A stretch of 64,000 nucleotides of DNA from an uncultured Bacteroidales bacterium (GCA_900542185.1 UQMZ01000005.1:1-64000); one strand, 5' to 3'; positions 38,483 to 47,064 are shown, counted from the first letter of the stretch. The notes: a model not told the origin generated them from the letters alone. A program made the numbers and translations.

Positions 38483-38720
38483 CTAATTGCATTAGCATAC
38501 ATATTTGGAAAGCGCTTTCGCTTCGTTCTTTTGATGAAACCTAGGAAATTTCAGCAAGAAATACAGAACGATGAGAATTGATGCTCTCTTTGGCTTGTAA
38601 TATCATCAATCTTGATATACGGTCAAAGTGGAGTTCATCTTTCACTTTATTCGTATTTCTTGGGTTCCTAGGCCCGCATCAAAGAATAAGTGGAAGGATA
38701 GGCTCCACTTTCTTTGTATG
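38483..38720 (+). ncRNA. Candidate rod-shaped structured ncRNA
   Basis: Downstream of a full promoter. A long interrupted helix pairs 38527-38561 with 38660-38693: TTCTTTTGATG with CATCAAAGAA, CCTAGGAA with TTCCTAGG, CAAGAAATAC with GTATTTCTTG, with internal loops between. CATACA near the 5' end can also pair with TGTATG near 38717. The apical part holds ATATCA/TGATAT and AAAGTG/CACTTT hairpins, and AAGTGGA/TCCACTT followed by TCTTTG near 38695-38717 may end the transcript. Rod shape with internal loops recalls 6S RNA, but sequence identity is not established. It could also be the leader of the gene at 38882; 38721-38881 has no other clear feature. Confidence 0.5.
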
Positions 38721-38881
38721 GTAACGATACATATTATTAATCCGCAGATAGAGCCCGGCTGCCTAATACTATTTTAAATGAACGTATATTAAATTTTTGG
38801 CTACATGCCCAACTCTATCCTGAGTTCTCGCTTTGCTATGAAAAAAGCGACAAGACTTATTTATCAGTAAACACCTATTAA

Positions 38882-39625
38882 ATGAATATATCTAAACTAA
38901 TAGTTGCGATTGCATTTGTACTAACGGCATCATCAGCATTAGCACAGGCAGAGCATAAACACTCGAAGTCACATGATAATCCGTGTACTTCCTACAACAG
39001 AATAAATGTGGAATACACATGGACAAAGATGTGGTCAGGAGATGACAATTCGCTCTTTATCAAAGAGTGTGGTAACCATATAAACCTCCATGGAGCCGCG
39101 ATTGAATATATTCACGGTTTCAACTTGAGCCAAAGGATCCCCCTTTTCATCGAAACGGGCGCTAAGATCAATGGAGGATTCGGACATCAAACAATCAAAA
39201 CAGTAACGACCTCTACAAGGGATGTTAAACTGCAGATGAAGAATTTCTATTTAGCAGTCCCTGTAAACCTTGCATATCGCATAAAAGCGGGAAATAATAT
39301 CTTGATTACTCCATATATAGGAATTAATCTAAAATTAAATTTCGCACTTCGTTCCAGAAGGATCTTTGTTCCGGACGTTATCGTAGGTCCGGATGGGATT
39401 CCAACACTGAAAGAGAATATTGATACAGGTTGGAAATCCTTATATACCGATGACTCATCCTCTGCATTCGGCGAGAAATATCATTATCAAGTCGGTTGGC
39501 ATGCAGGTATAGGTATGGAATGGAAATTCCTCTATTGGGGAATTAACTATGGAACAGATTTCACCAAACCTCTTAATGGAATTCAATCCAGCAATCTTGC
39601 TGCTTCCGTAGGATTTTTATTCTAA
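38882..39625 (+). CDS. Outer-membrane beta-barrel protein
   Basis: 247 aa. Signal peptide ending ALAQA, a short His-rich start (EHKHSKSHDN), then alternating amphipathic strands (FYLAVPVNLAYRI, NILITPYIGINLKL, WKFLYWGINYGTDF) closing with Phe (AASVGFLF), the usual mark of outer-membrane barrels; about eight strands, PorT/OmpW-like size. Substrate unknown. Monocistronic, with a hairpin 17 bases after the stop. Confidence 0.75.
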   Translation: MNISKLIVAIAFVLTASSALAQAEHKHSKSHDNPCTSYNRINVEYTWTKMWSGDDNSLFIKECGNHINLHGAAIEYIHGFNLSQRIPLFIETGAKINGGFGHQTIKTVTTSTRDVKLQMKNFYLAVPVNLAYRIKAGNNILITPYIGINLKLNFALRSRRIFVPDVIVGPDGIPTLKENIDTGWKSLYTDDSSSAFGEKYHYQVGWHAGIGMEWKFLYWGINYGTDFTKPLNGIQSSNLAASVGFLF

Positions 39626-39641
39626 CTATAAACACATTTAC

Positions 39642-39683
39642 AAAGAGGGTGTATCAAAATGAAGGTTTTGGTACATCCTCTTT
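39642..39683 (+). terminator. Probable terminator
   Basis: Arms 39642-39653 and 39672-39683 pair over 12 bases with one G-T wobble. T tail is short (TTT inside the arm), so strength is moderate. Confidence 0.6.
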
Positions 39684-39717
39684 AGCCTATTTCTATACGT
39701 AAATTCAGGGCATCTCA

Positions 39718-39753
39718 ATAGGCGACTGGAATGGCGGCGTCCTCGCCGCCAAC
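39718..39753. repeat. 36-bp intergenic repeat, copy 2
   Basis: Sister of 36909-36944. Its centre TGGCGGC-GTCCTC-GCCGCCA is a perfect 7-bp hairpin. Confidence 0.8.
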
Positions 39754-39813
39754 CAATTATTAGCATCTTCCCCTTATACGTGTAGATGAAAAGTCTGGAC
39801 TTATAATCTTTGT

Positions 39814-39845
39814 TTTGTTCAATCCGACGAAAACAATTATCTTTG
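39814..39845 (+). promoter_or_regulatory. Promoter of the KilA-N gene
   Basis: TTTG (39814-39817), 20 bases, TATCTTTG (39838-39845); start near 39852. Confidence 0.7.
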
Positions 39846-39893
39846 CCAAGAAGCTGCATCGGCTATGTAATTAAACATTCCGTCACCAAACCT

Positions 39894-40346
39894 ATGCCTA
39901 AATTAGTTGTAAAAGACTCCACAATCAGAACATTTGCAAAAGATGGTATAGATTATATCTGTATCACTGATATCGCCCGCCAAAAGAATCCGGAAGAACC
40001 AAAAGATGTTGTTAAAAATTGGATGAGAGCAAAAAACACGCTTGAATATCTTGGTTTGTGGGAGTCCCTTAATAATCCTGACTTTAAAGGGGTCGAATTC
40101 GACCCCATTTTGAGAGAAGCCGGATCTAATGCCTTTACAATGAGTCCAAGCCGTTGGGTTGAACTTACAGGAGCAATCGGCATAATGAATAAGTTAGGCA
40201 GAGATGGAGGCACATATGACCAACGGGACATAGCTTTTAAGTTTGCAAGTTGGGTCTCTGAACGGTTGCTGAAATTAAATCAGATTGCCATCCATCAGAT
40301 GAGCGTATTGGAAAACGAAACCTCCGACAGAAAATTTATAAAGTAA
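39894..40346 (+). CDS. KilA-N domain protein, internally deleted
   Basis: 150 aa from the ATG at 39894 (MPKLVVKDSTIRTF); the open frame begins earlier but within the promoter. Residues 1-120 are a KilA-N DNA-binding domain (YICITDIARQKN, KNWMRAKNTLEYLGLWE, GTYDQRDIAFKFASW). Family members from Bacteroidales are usually about 270 residues, continuing with a long helical part and ending LNQIAIQQMSVLEN-like. Here FKFASWVS is joined directly to ERLLKLNQIAIHQMSVLENE, so roughly 110-120 residues appear to be missing in frame. The promoter is intact, so the short form may be expressed. Confidence 0.8.
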   Translation: MPKLVVKDSTIRTFAKDGIDYICITDIARQKNPEEPKDVVKNWMRAKNTLEYLGLWESLNNPDFKGVEFDPILREAGSNAFTMSPSRWVELTGAIGIMNKLGRDGGTYDQRDIAFKFASWVSERLLKLNQIAIHQMSVLENETSDRKFIK

Positions 40347-40386
40347 GACTGCAAAAACGGAATTAGCATTTTCATATAAAAATCTG

Positions 40387-40419
40387 CAGGGTGTGTCTGG
40401 CCGAGCCGGACACACCCTG
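40387..40419 (-). terminator. Terminator behind the tkt 3' duplicate
   Basis: CAGGGTGTGTC (40387-40397) pairs with GACACACCCTG (40409-40419); the minus strand continues GATTTTTAT. Closely related to the hairpin at 42329-42359 behind the real tkt gene. Confidence 0.75.
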
Positions 40420-40435
40420 TATAGTTCAGTGAGAT

Positions 40436-40528
40436 AAGTTCTGTTTACTTGCTGAGGAAGGCGCGGATCTTGGCGAGGACGGCGGGAACGGTGTAGCCGA
40501 ACTTCTCCTCCAGCACCTTAGCGAGAGA
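40436..40528 (-). pseudogene. Second copy of the transketolase 3' end
   Basis: About 91 bases (40436-40526) match 42381-42471, the last codons and stop region of tkt, at all but four positions. Read leftward it still gives SLAKVLEEKFGYTVPAVLAK, IRAFLSK and a stop at 40445; the intact gene ends in AFLGK. It begins directly at the end of AbiEii and has its own terminator, so it looks like the displaced native end of tkt. Confidence 0.9.
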
Positions 40529-40538
40529 AGTGCGCAGT

Positions 40539-41561
40539 TCAAGTCAATGCCCTGAAACGTTCTTGGAGTCGTTCCAGGCGACTGATTAAGTCATCAAACG
40601 ACAGTTTTTCTCCGTAGATCATGGAGTCTTTCATCACTTCGTAGTCCTGCAGCATTTTGTCACGTAATTCATCTGTAGGGCAGAATGCAATGGTCGACGG
40701 AAGATTGAGCTCATAGTTTACACCACCGACATGATAGAATCGTTTGCGGTGACCTATGATTTCCTTATATAACTCCATATCAGAGAGTGCAGAATCGGCG
40801 AAAGTCGTATCCATAAGCCTCTCCAGATCGTAGAGGTGTCGGCTCATACGTTCTGTGCGAGGAGCATGCCGCTGATATTCCTCATTGAGTAAGAATGCTT
40901 TTTCAAGAAACGTTCGTGTCGGCATTATTGTCGGTATCTCAGCAACCGTTTCGTTGTCAATCTCCGGAAAAGCCTCGCCTACAAGTGATGATATTTGTCT
41001 AACCTCGTATGGTTCTTTCATGGAAAGACAGCTCACCTCTATTTTAACAACAGGACGCACATATCCATCGGAGCCTATTTTGACAGGATAGTGAACTTCT
41101 ATGACAACAGGATCATTGTCGTGATCAATCGGCGAGCCATTTTTCTGTGTTGTAATCGGCTCAACCTTACATTCTCCTAAACCTGTGTCAATAAGCCGTG
41201 ACCGCAACTCATCAATAAAATCGCCAAGGATATAATCGCGATTTACGATTCGCAAGTTTTTCACCTGGTTATTCGTTTCAGCTTTGGCGCAGTCTTTCCC
41301 AAGCTCATTTAGATAGAAGTCACGATACAGGGCTATGTCGATATCTTCTGAAAATCGATCTATCAGATTCCAGCCCTTACTTAAACTCGTACCCCCTTTG
41401 AAGAACATATACTTTGCCGGCGTAAGAGAGAACAGTACTTTTAAAACGGCAGTAACCCACCAGTCCTTTTCTACAGCTCCCATGCTGATGTTCTTTCTTT
41501 TTGCTATAATGTACGCCGACTGTATTCGATCATTATCCGAAGCGTCAATCCACCTTTTCAT
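40539..41561 (-). CDS. abiEii: AbiEii toxin (nucleotidyltransferase)
   Basis: 340 aa, full length for the family. Nucleotidyltransferase signature GGTSL (56-60) with DRFSEDIDIAL (Asp73, Asp75), an upstream EKDWWV helix (31-36), and the C-terminal helices of AbiEii/AbiGii toxins. In type IV systems this enzyme is thought to add nucleotides to tRNA and stop growth, giving abortive infection. It overlaps the antitoxin gene by 17 bases. AT-rich compared with tkt on one side and with the tkt fragment on the other. Confidence 0.92.
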   Translation of the reverse strand: MKRWIDASDNDRIQSAYIIAKRKNISMGAVEKDWWVTAVLKVLFSLTPAKYMFFKGGTSLSKGWNLIDRFSEDIDIALYRDFYLNELGKDCAKAETNNQVKNLRIVNRDYILGDFIDELRSRLIDTGLGECKVEPITTQKNGSPIDHDNDPVVIEVHYPVKIGSDGYVRPVVKIEVSCLSMKEPYEVRQISSLVGEAFPEIDNETVAEIPTIMPTRTFLEKAFLLNEEYQRHAPRTERMSRHLYDLERLMDTTFADSALSDMELYKEIIGHRKRFYHVGGVNYELNLPSTIAFCPTDELRDKMLQDYEVMKDSMIYGEKLSFDDLISRLERLQERFRALT

Positions 41562-42156
41562 TTTGTTTAATTTTTGACTTTGTTTCTATTATGATTTTTC
41601 TAATCCAACGTGGAGCATTCGCAATATCTTCTTGCCAAGTCGTTTCCTCCGGATTCTCCTTCAGCACACCATAAACAACATCAAGGTGGTCATCATTAAT
41701 GTTGTATTGTTTAATTGACTTTAACGCAAGCACTAATATCGGCATAATCCTTCCCTTATAGGCGAATGTGGAAGGCACACTATGTTTCAACTTCAAAGTC
41801 CTGTTGTCTATCTTTACCTTACGGGGAGTGCCCGATGTTAGATATACTGCGTTCATTGGGACCTGTGTTGAGAAACCAAGATAGTTCTCGGCTGTCGCTC
41901 CGGTCGGCAATAATTGCGCATTGTCTCGTTTCGCTATGACCTGTGCAATTTCATATATTGTGGGCATCACGGGTCCGAACCTTGACATTCTGGGTTTTAC
42001 GTATATTCCAGTAGCTACCCTAACAAGTTTTCCGCAATTACACAATTCCGATAATATATTGGAGGCATAATGCGTATCAATAGGTAAGAAACTATCCGGC
42101 AAGAAGATTGTACCCTTCTTACTGCGATTTATCTTTGATATAATTGCTTTCTTCAT
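41545..42156 (-). CDS. abiEi: AbiEi-like antitoxin (DUF6088)
   Basis: 203 aa. N-terminal winged-helix (KGTIFLPDSFLPIDTHYASN, LCNCGKLVRVATGIYVKP) and C-terminal AbiEi-like antitoxin domain (YLTSGTPRKVKIDNRTLKLK, RIMPILVLALKSIKQYN). The antitoxin of AbiE systems represses its own promoter by binding inverted repeats and offsets the toxin by an indirect route. First gene of the pair; promoter at 42212-42242. Confidence 0.88.
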   Translation of the reverse strand: MKKAIISKINRSKKGTIFLPDSFLPIDTHYASNILSELCNCGKLVRVATGIYVKPRMSRFGPVMPTIYEIAQVIAKRDNAQLLPTGATAENYLGFSTQVPMNAVYLTSGTPRKVKIDNRTLKLKHSVPSTFAYKGRIMPILVLALKSIKQYNINDDHLDVVYGVLKENPEETTWQEDIANAPRWIRKIIIETKSKIKQNEKVD

Positions 42157-42211
42157 GTTTTAGATACTATCAAAAGGAAAATAAACGCTTAATTGTCCTT
42201 TTTAAATACCG

Positions 42212-42242
42212 CAAAATTAATACTTTATTTCCAATTATACAA
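42212..42242 (-). promoter_or_regulatory. Promoter of the AbiE operon
   Basis: Minus strand TTG (42240-42242), 20 bases, TAATTTTG (42212-42219); the start is about 50 bases before abiEi. Confidence 0.65.
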
Positions 42243-42328
42243 TAGGTTGCAATTATCCCTACATAATTTCACATGCTTTAATTTTTGAAGGTGTGACTTA
42301 TCAGTTTAAACTTAATTTTTAAGCGATA

Positions 42329-42359
42329 AGGGTGTGTCCCGCTGTGCCGGACACACCCT
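42329..42359 (-). terminator. Hairpin behind tkt
   Basis: Perfect 11-bp stem AGGGTGTGTCC (42329-42339)/GGACACACCCT (42349-42359). The minus strand lacks a clear U run. Sister of the hairpin at 40387-40419, part of the same duplication. Confidence 0.6.
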
Positions 42360-42389
42360 GTAATGTATAAGGTTATTATTAAGTTCTGT

Positions 42390-44417
42390 TTACTTGCCGA
42401 GGAAGGCGCGGATCTTGGCGAGGACGGCGGGAACGGTGTAGCCGAACTTCTCCTCAAGCACCTTGGCGGGGGCGGAGGCGCCGAAACGCTCCATGCCGAC
42501 TACGTCGAACTTGCCGTGCAGCACGGGCCATAAGGTGATGGGCAGTCCGCTGGTGAGTCCGAACTGAGGCACGCCCTCGGGAATCACACTGTCGCGGTAC
42601 GATTTGTCCTGATCCAGGAACAGTCCGATCGACGGTACGGATACCACCTGTGCCTTCACTCCGTCATTGGCCAGTTCTTCGGCTGCGTGGACCAGCAGGG
42701 CCACGTCGCTGCCGTTGGCAACCAGCGTAACGTCGGGCTGGCCGTCTACGCCCTTCACTACATAACCGCCGTGTGCGGCTTTCTTGGCCTCGTCGCGGCG
42801 GTTCTCGCCGGGCAGGTCTTCCAGATTCTGACGCGAGAAAATCAGTACCGAGGGACGGTCCTTGGTCTCCATAGCCAGCTTGTAGCTCTCTACGGTCTCG
42901 GCTGAGTCGCAGGGACGGAGCACCAGTACCGAACGCTTGCCGGCAAAGTTGTGAACCAGCTCCATCAGACGGATCTGAGCCTCCTGCTCGATGGGCTCGT
43001 GCGTCGGGCCATCCTCGCCTACACGGAACGAGTCGTGAGTGTAGATGAACTTGACGGGGAGCTTCATCAGCGCAGCCATACGGATGGCAGGCTTCATATA
43101 GTCGCTGAACACGAAGAATGTGCCGCAGGCAGCGAAGATGCCGCCGTGCAGGGCGATACCGTTCATGATGCAGGCCATGGTCAGCTCCGACACGCCGCTC
43201 TGCAGGAACGCGCCGCTGAAATCTCCCTTGGCGAAGGCGTGCGTCTTCTTCAGGAAGCCGTCGGTTTTGTCGCTGTTGGCCAGGTCGGCGCTCGACACTA
43301 TCATGTTGCCTACATGCTCTGCCAGGAAGCTGAGAACCGTGGCCGATGCGGCACGCGACGCCATGTTGGGCTTGAACTCGATGGAATCCCAGTCCAGAGC
43401 GGGCAGTTCCAATGCCTTGTAGCTTTCCAGAGTCTTGGCTAGTTCGGGATTGGCCTTGGCCCATTCGTTATATTCCTCGCGGCGTGCGGCCACAATCTTC
43501 TTCAGTTCCTCGGCACGCTTTGCGTACAGCTCCTTAACTTCCTCGCGGATCACCCAGGGATTCTCGGGATCGCCGCCGTAGTTTCTTACTGTTGCGGCCA
43601 CATCGGCACCGGCAGCCGAGATGGGCTGTCCGTGAGTGTTGATGGCGCCTTCCAGCGATTCGCCGTCACCCTTCACAACGCCCTTGGCCATCGTGGTATG
43701 GCCGATGATGATGGTGGGACGCTCCTTCTCCTCCTGTGCCTTGGCCAGAACATCTGCCATCGCTACGGGATCGCTGCCGTCCACCTCGAGAACGTTCCAG
43801 TTCCATGCGCGATACTTGGCGGCTACATCCTCCTGATCCACATCCTTCACCAGAGTGGACAGCTGCACCTTGTTCGAATCGTAGAACATGATGAGGTTGT
43901 GCAGACCCAACGTACCGGCTATGCGGCCCGCACCCTGCGAGATCTCCTCCTGCACGCCGCCATCGGAAATGAAGGCGTATGTCTTGTGGGCCACTACCTT
44001 GCCGAAACGCGCCTCAAGGAACTGCTCGGCGATGGCGCTGCCCACTGCCATGACGTGACCCTGGCCTAACGGGCCCGACGTGTTCTCTACGCCACGGGCC
44101 ACATCCACCTCGGGATGGCCGGGAGTCTCGCTGCCCCACTGACGGAACTGCTGCAGGTCCTCCATAGTGTATTTGCCGGTCAGGGCCAGGATGCTGTACA
44201 GCATCGGCGACATGTGGCCCGGATCAAGGAAGAACCGGTCGCGGGCGAACCATGACGGATCCTCGGGGTCGTATACCAGAAACGACGAATAAAGCACGTT
44301 CACGAAATCGGCCGCACCCAGAGCGCCTCCGGGATGGCCCGACTTCGATTTCTCTACCATCTCTGCAATCAGCACCCGCAGATTGTTGCCGGCCGACCGC
44401 ATCACTTTCTCATCCAT
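42390..44417 (-). CDS. tkt: Transketolase
   Basis: 675 aa from the ATG at 44417 (MDEKVMRSAGNNLRVL); the frame is open 57 bases further up but that part overlaps the terminator of the preceding gene. TPP domain with SGHPGGALGAADF and GDGGVQEE-like ISDGGVQEEISQ, pyrimidine domain (GDFSGAFLQSGVSELTM), C-terminal domain. Moves two-carbon units in the non-oxidative pentose phosphate pathway. The last 30 codons are present a second time at 40436-40528, beyond the AbiE genes; the gene itself is intact. Confidence 0.95.
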   Translation of the reverse strand: MDEKVMRSAGNNLRVLIAEMVEKSKSGHPGGALGAADFVNVLYSSFLVYDPEDPSWFARDRFFLDPGHMSPMLYSILALTGKYTMEDLQQFRQWGSETPGHPEVDVARGVENTSGPLGQGHVMAVGSAIAEQFLEARFGKVVAHKTYAFISDGGVQEEISQGAGRIAGTLGLHNLIMFYDSNKVQLSTLVKDVDQEDVAAKYRAWNWNVLEVDGSDPVAMADVLAKAQEEKERPTIIIGHTTMAKGVVKGDGESLEGAINTHGQPISAAGADVAATVRNYGGDPENPWVIREEVKELYAKRAEELKKIVAARREEYNEWAKANPELAKTLESYKALELPALDWDSIEFKPNMASRAASATVLSFLAEHVGNMIVSSADLANSDKTDGFLKKTHAFAKGDFSGAFLQSGVSELTMACIMNGIALHGGIFAACGTFFVFSDYMKPAIRMAALMKLPVKFIYTHDSFRVGEDGPTHEPIEQEAQIRLMELVHNFAGKRSVLVLRPCDSAETVESYKLAMETKDRPSVLIFSRQNLEDLPGENRRDEAKKAAHGGYVVKGVDGQPDVTLVANGSDVALLVHAAEELANDGVKAQVVSVPSIGLFLDQDKSYRDSVIPEGVPQFGLTSGLPITLWPVLHGKFDVVGMERFGASAPAKVLEEKFGYTVPAVLAKIRAFLGK

Positions 44418-44452
44418 ATCTTTTTTGTATTTATTTCTATAATATATTACGA

Positions 44453-44491
44453 AAAAATCCGGGCTAATCCCCAAAGGGCTCCCGGATTTTT
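44453..44491. terminator. Intrinsic terminator of the FucP-like gene
   Basis: AAAAATCCGGG (44453-44463) pairs with CCCGGATTTTT (44481-44491); A/T runs on both sides make it usable in both directions. Confidence 0.9.
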
Positions 44492-44506
44492 TGTTATGTC
44501 GCGTTA

Positions 44507-45856
44507 TTAGAGGTCACGTGCATCGAACGGCTCCTCGTTGACGGGGATATCCTTGTTCACGTTCTTGGAACCTACCAGCGAATAGAACAGGATGTAGGCC
44601 AGCATGGCTACGATCAGCCAGTAGCTGTTTACATAACCGACGCCGCTGCGTGCGATCATATCCTGGATATAAGGCATCACGCCGCCGCCGACTACCATCA
44701 TCATGAACAGACCGGAAGCCTTGGCCGTGTACTTGCCCAGGCCCTCGGTGGCGAGGTTGAAGATACCGCCCCACATCACCGATGTACAGAGGCCGCACAG
44801 GAAGATGAACAGACACTTGATGGGCACTTCGCCGCTGGTGATGTTCAGGGCCTTGATCTCAGGCGACTTGAAGGTAACGGACTCGGGAATGAAGATAGCC
44901 AGCAGTATCAGGATGATAGCCACGGTGGACACGGTCACCATCTGGGTACGTGTCGATACCTTGCCGCTGATGATAGAGCTGAGGAAACGTCCGATAAGCA
45001 TCATCAGCCAGTAGAGAGCTGCCAGCGAACCGGCCACTGCGGCCGCGCCTTCGAAGTTCTCGCGGCTGATCCATGCGTTCATCTCGCCCGGGATACCGAT
45101 CTCGATACCCACATAGAAGAAGATGGCGATGATGCCGAGGGTGCAATGGCGGAAAGCCAGAGGACTGCGCTCATACTTCACCTTGCTCAGATTCTGCTGA
45201 GGCTCGGGAATCTTCACGAACGAGATTACTACGAACGAAAGTGCGAAGATAACGATACCGGTGATTACAAGCGGAGCAACCGACGCCATTGTGGTCTGCT
45301 TCGTGAGCGTACCTACAAGCATACCGACCAACAGCGGGGTCAGCGTACCGGACAGCGAGTTCAGCGTGCCGCCGGTCTGAATCAGCTGGTTACCCTTGTT
45401 GCCGCCGCCGCCCAACAGGTTAAGCATCGGGTTTACCACGGTGTTCAGCATACATACGCAGAAACCGCAGACCAGAGCGCCGAGCAGATAGATGAACAGA
45501 TTAAGGTAAGTGGGGTTCTCGCCGCCGATCACAACGACATTGCCGCCCACCACACTCGAGAGAAGCTGGATGCCGAGACCGATGGCGCCGACTGCCAGCG
45601 CGATCAGCGCGGTCTTCTTGTAGCCGTACTTGATCAGCATGTTACCCGCCGGGATACCCATAAACAGATAGGCGGTGAAGTTCATAAGGTTACCTGCCAT
45701 TCCGGCCCATTCGTACTTGAAACTCCAGATGTTTCCGAACGGAGCCGCCATATTGGTCACGAAAGAGATCATCGCGAACATGAAGAACATCGTGATGATC
45801 GCCACGGTGCGGCCATTAGATTTCGGTGCGGCCGCTGCTGCTTTTGTTGAGCTCAT
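44507..45856 (-). CDS. FucP/GluP-like MFS sugar transporter
   Basis: 449 aa with about twelve membrane segments. Features of the fucose/glucose-galactose H+ symporter branch: GNLMNFTAYLFMGIPAGNML, the loop LNTVVNPMLNLLGGGGNKGN, TPLLVGMLV, and MWGGIFNLATEGLGKYTAKA near the end. Imports a monosaccharide, exact substrate not deducible. Upstream of tkt on the same strand but separated by a terminator. The sugar link to tkt or to the PUL is speculative. Confidence 0.88.
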   Translation of the reverse strand: MSSTKAAAAAPKSNGRTVAIITMFFMFAMISFVTNMAAPFGNIWSFKYEWAGMAGNLMNFTAYLFMGIPAGNMLIKYGYKKTALIALAVGAIGLGIQLLSSVVGGNVVVIGGENPTYLNLFIYLLGALVCGFCVCMLNTVVNPMLNLLGGGGNKGNQLIQTGGTLNSLSGTLTPLLVGMLVGTLTKQTTMASVAPLVITGIVIFALSFVVISFVKIPEPQQNLSKVKYERSPLAFRHCTLGIIAIFFYVGIEIGIPGEMNAWISRENFEGAAAVAGSLAALYWLMMLIGRFLSSIISGKVSTRTQMVTVSTVAIILILLAIFIPESVTFKSPEIKALNITSGEVPIKCLFIFLCGLCTSVMWGGIFNLATEGLGKYTAKASGLFMMMVVGGGVMPYIQDMIARSGVGYVNSYWLIVAMLAYILFYSLVGSKNVNKDIPVNEEPFDARDL

Positions 45857-45938
45857 GTTATTTGTTATTGTTGTTTATTAAATTTCAGGTTAACACATCA
45901 GTGCGTCAATATCGATTTCAGGGTTACACACATTCCGG

Positions 45939-46607
45939 TCAGTATTCCCTTTCACCGAATATTGCCGTTCCGATTCTTACCATATTGCTGCCATGCTCCA
46001 CGGCCAGCGGCCAGTCGCCGCTCATGCCCATCGACAGCGTGTCGAATCCGCGCAGGTCAGGGCACAACTCAATAATGTCTCCGTAGACCTTTGATATGGC
46101 GGCGAAATCCTGACTTACACGCTCCGCGTCATCGGTATTTGAGGCCATCCCCATCACGCCGCAAATATGCGTGTTGGTCAGGTTCTCGAACTTGCGTGCG
46201 CGGAAATAGTCAAGCAGTTCCTCGGGCCAGAAACCGAACTTGGTTTCCTCGCGGGCCACATGCACCTGCATCAGAACGCGGGTCGTCACTCCGGCCTTGC
46301 GCGATTCCTGATCGACCATGTCCAGCAGTCGCTCGGAATCTATGCTTTCTATCAGCGACGCCTTCCCCACCAGTTGCTTCACCTTGTTGGTCTGCAGGTG
46401 TCCGATGAAGTGCCATTCCACGTCGGCAGGCATCTGCGGCTCCTTGACCAGGAGCTCCTGCACGCGGCTTTCGCCGAATCGACGCTGGCCGGCTTCGTAA
46501 GCCGCCATCAGTTTCTCTACCGGATGGAACTTCGATACGGCCACAAGCCGTACACCTGCGGGTATCTCGCTCAGCACACGCTCTATGTTGGCTCGGACAT
46601 CAACCAT
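45939..46607 (-). CDS. YggS-family PLP homeostasis protein
   Basis: 222 aa alanine-racemase-N-type barrel. The PLP lysine is in VAVSKFHPVEKL, followed by FGESRVQEL, WHFIGHLQTNKVK and the closing LSMGMSGDWPLAVEHGSNMVRIGTAIFGERE, all standard. Binds PLP and buffers vitamin B6 and amino-acid metabolism; no enzyme activity is known. Ten bases after the DUF4494 gene, so one operon. Confidence 0.94.
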   Translation of the reverse strand: MVDVRANIERVLSEIPAGVRLVAVSKFHPVEKLMAAYEAGQRRFGESRVQELLVKEPQMPADVEWHFIGHLQTNKVKQLVGKASLIESIDSERLLDMVDQESRKAGVTTRVLMQVHVAREETKFGFWPEELLDYFRARKFENLTNTHICGVMGMASNTDDAERVSQDFAAISKVYGDIIELCPDLRGFDTLSMGMSGDWPLAVEHGSNMVRIGTAIFGEREY

Positions 46608-46617
46608 CGCTCAGTGA

Positions 46618-47064
46618 TTATTCGGCTGTTTTGGCGCCTAAGTTGGCGGGATATACGTCCATGATAAGGGTCTCGGCCACGGAACCGATCTCGTAATCGG
46701 CCATCGTGCCCTGCATTCCCTCCTTGAAATTGCTTACGGCACTGTCGAAATCCGATGCCTGTACCAGTATCTGGCTTGTGGTCTTCTTTTCCACGCCGGT
46801 CTTCTCGTCAAGAGTTATGAAATTCACTTTCACCAGATACCAGCGGTCGCCCCCTTCCTTGAAAAACACTTCCGAGATCTTGGTCTTCTTCTCCGACGCC
46901 AGGGAGTATTCGCCGCTGATGAAGGGGGTCATCTCCTCGATGATGCGGGCCTCGGCCTCCGTAAATGTCAATGCGTCTACAAGATACGGCTCGTTCACCT
47001 TCTTCACCTGGCCGTTTTCCGTCATCTTGTCATATCTTACCTTGCATTCAAACCACAATGCCAT
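46618..47064 (-). CDS. DUF4494 protein
   Basis: 148 aa small soluble protein, starting MALWFECKVRYDKMTENGQV, with no catalytic motif I recognise; typical for Bacteroidales, where it sits next to yggS as here. Function unknown. First gene of its operon, with a clear promoter and a leader of about 90 bases that can form a GC-rich hairpin (47116-47143). Confidence 0.85.
   Translation of the reverse strand: MALWFECKVRYDKMTENGQVKKVNEPYLVDALTFTEAEARIIEEMTPFISGEYSLASEKKTKISEVFFKEGGDRWYLVKVNFITLDEKTGVEKKTTSQILVQASDFDSAVSNFKEGMQGTMADYEIGSVAETLIMDVYPANLGAKTAE

Noticed and set aside
40539..42156. Integrase or transposase to explain the AbiE insertion
   Set aside because: Both genes between the tkt ends are AbiE components; no recombinase signature was found there or nearby.
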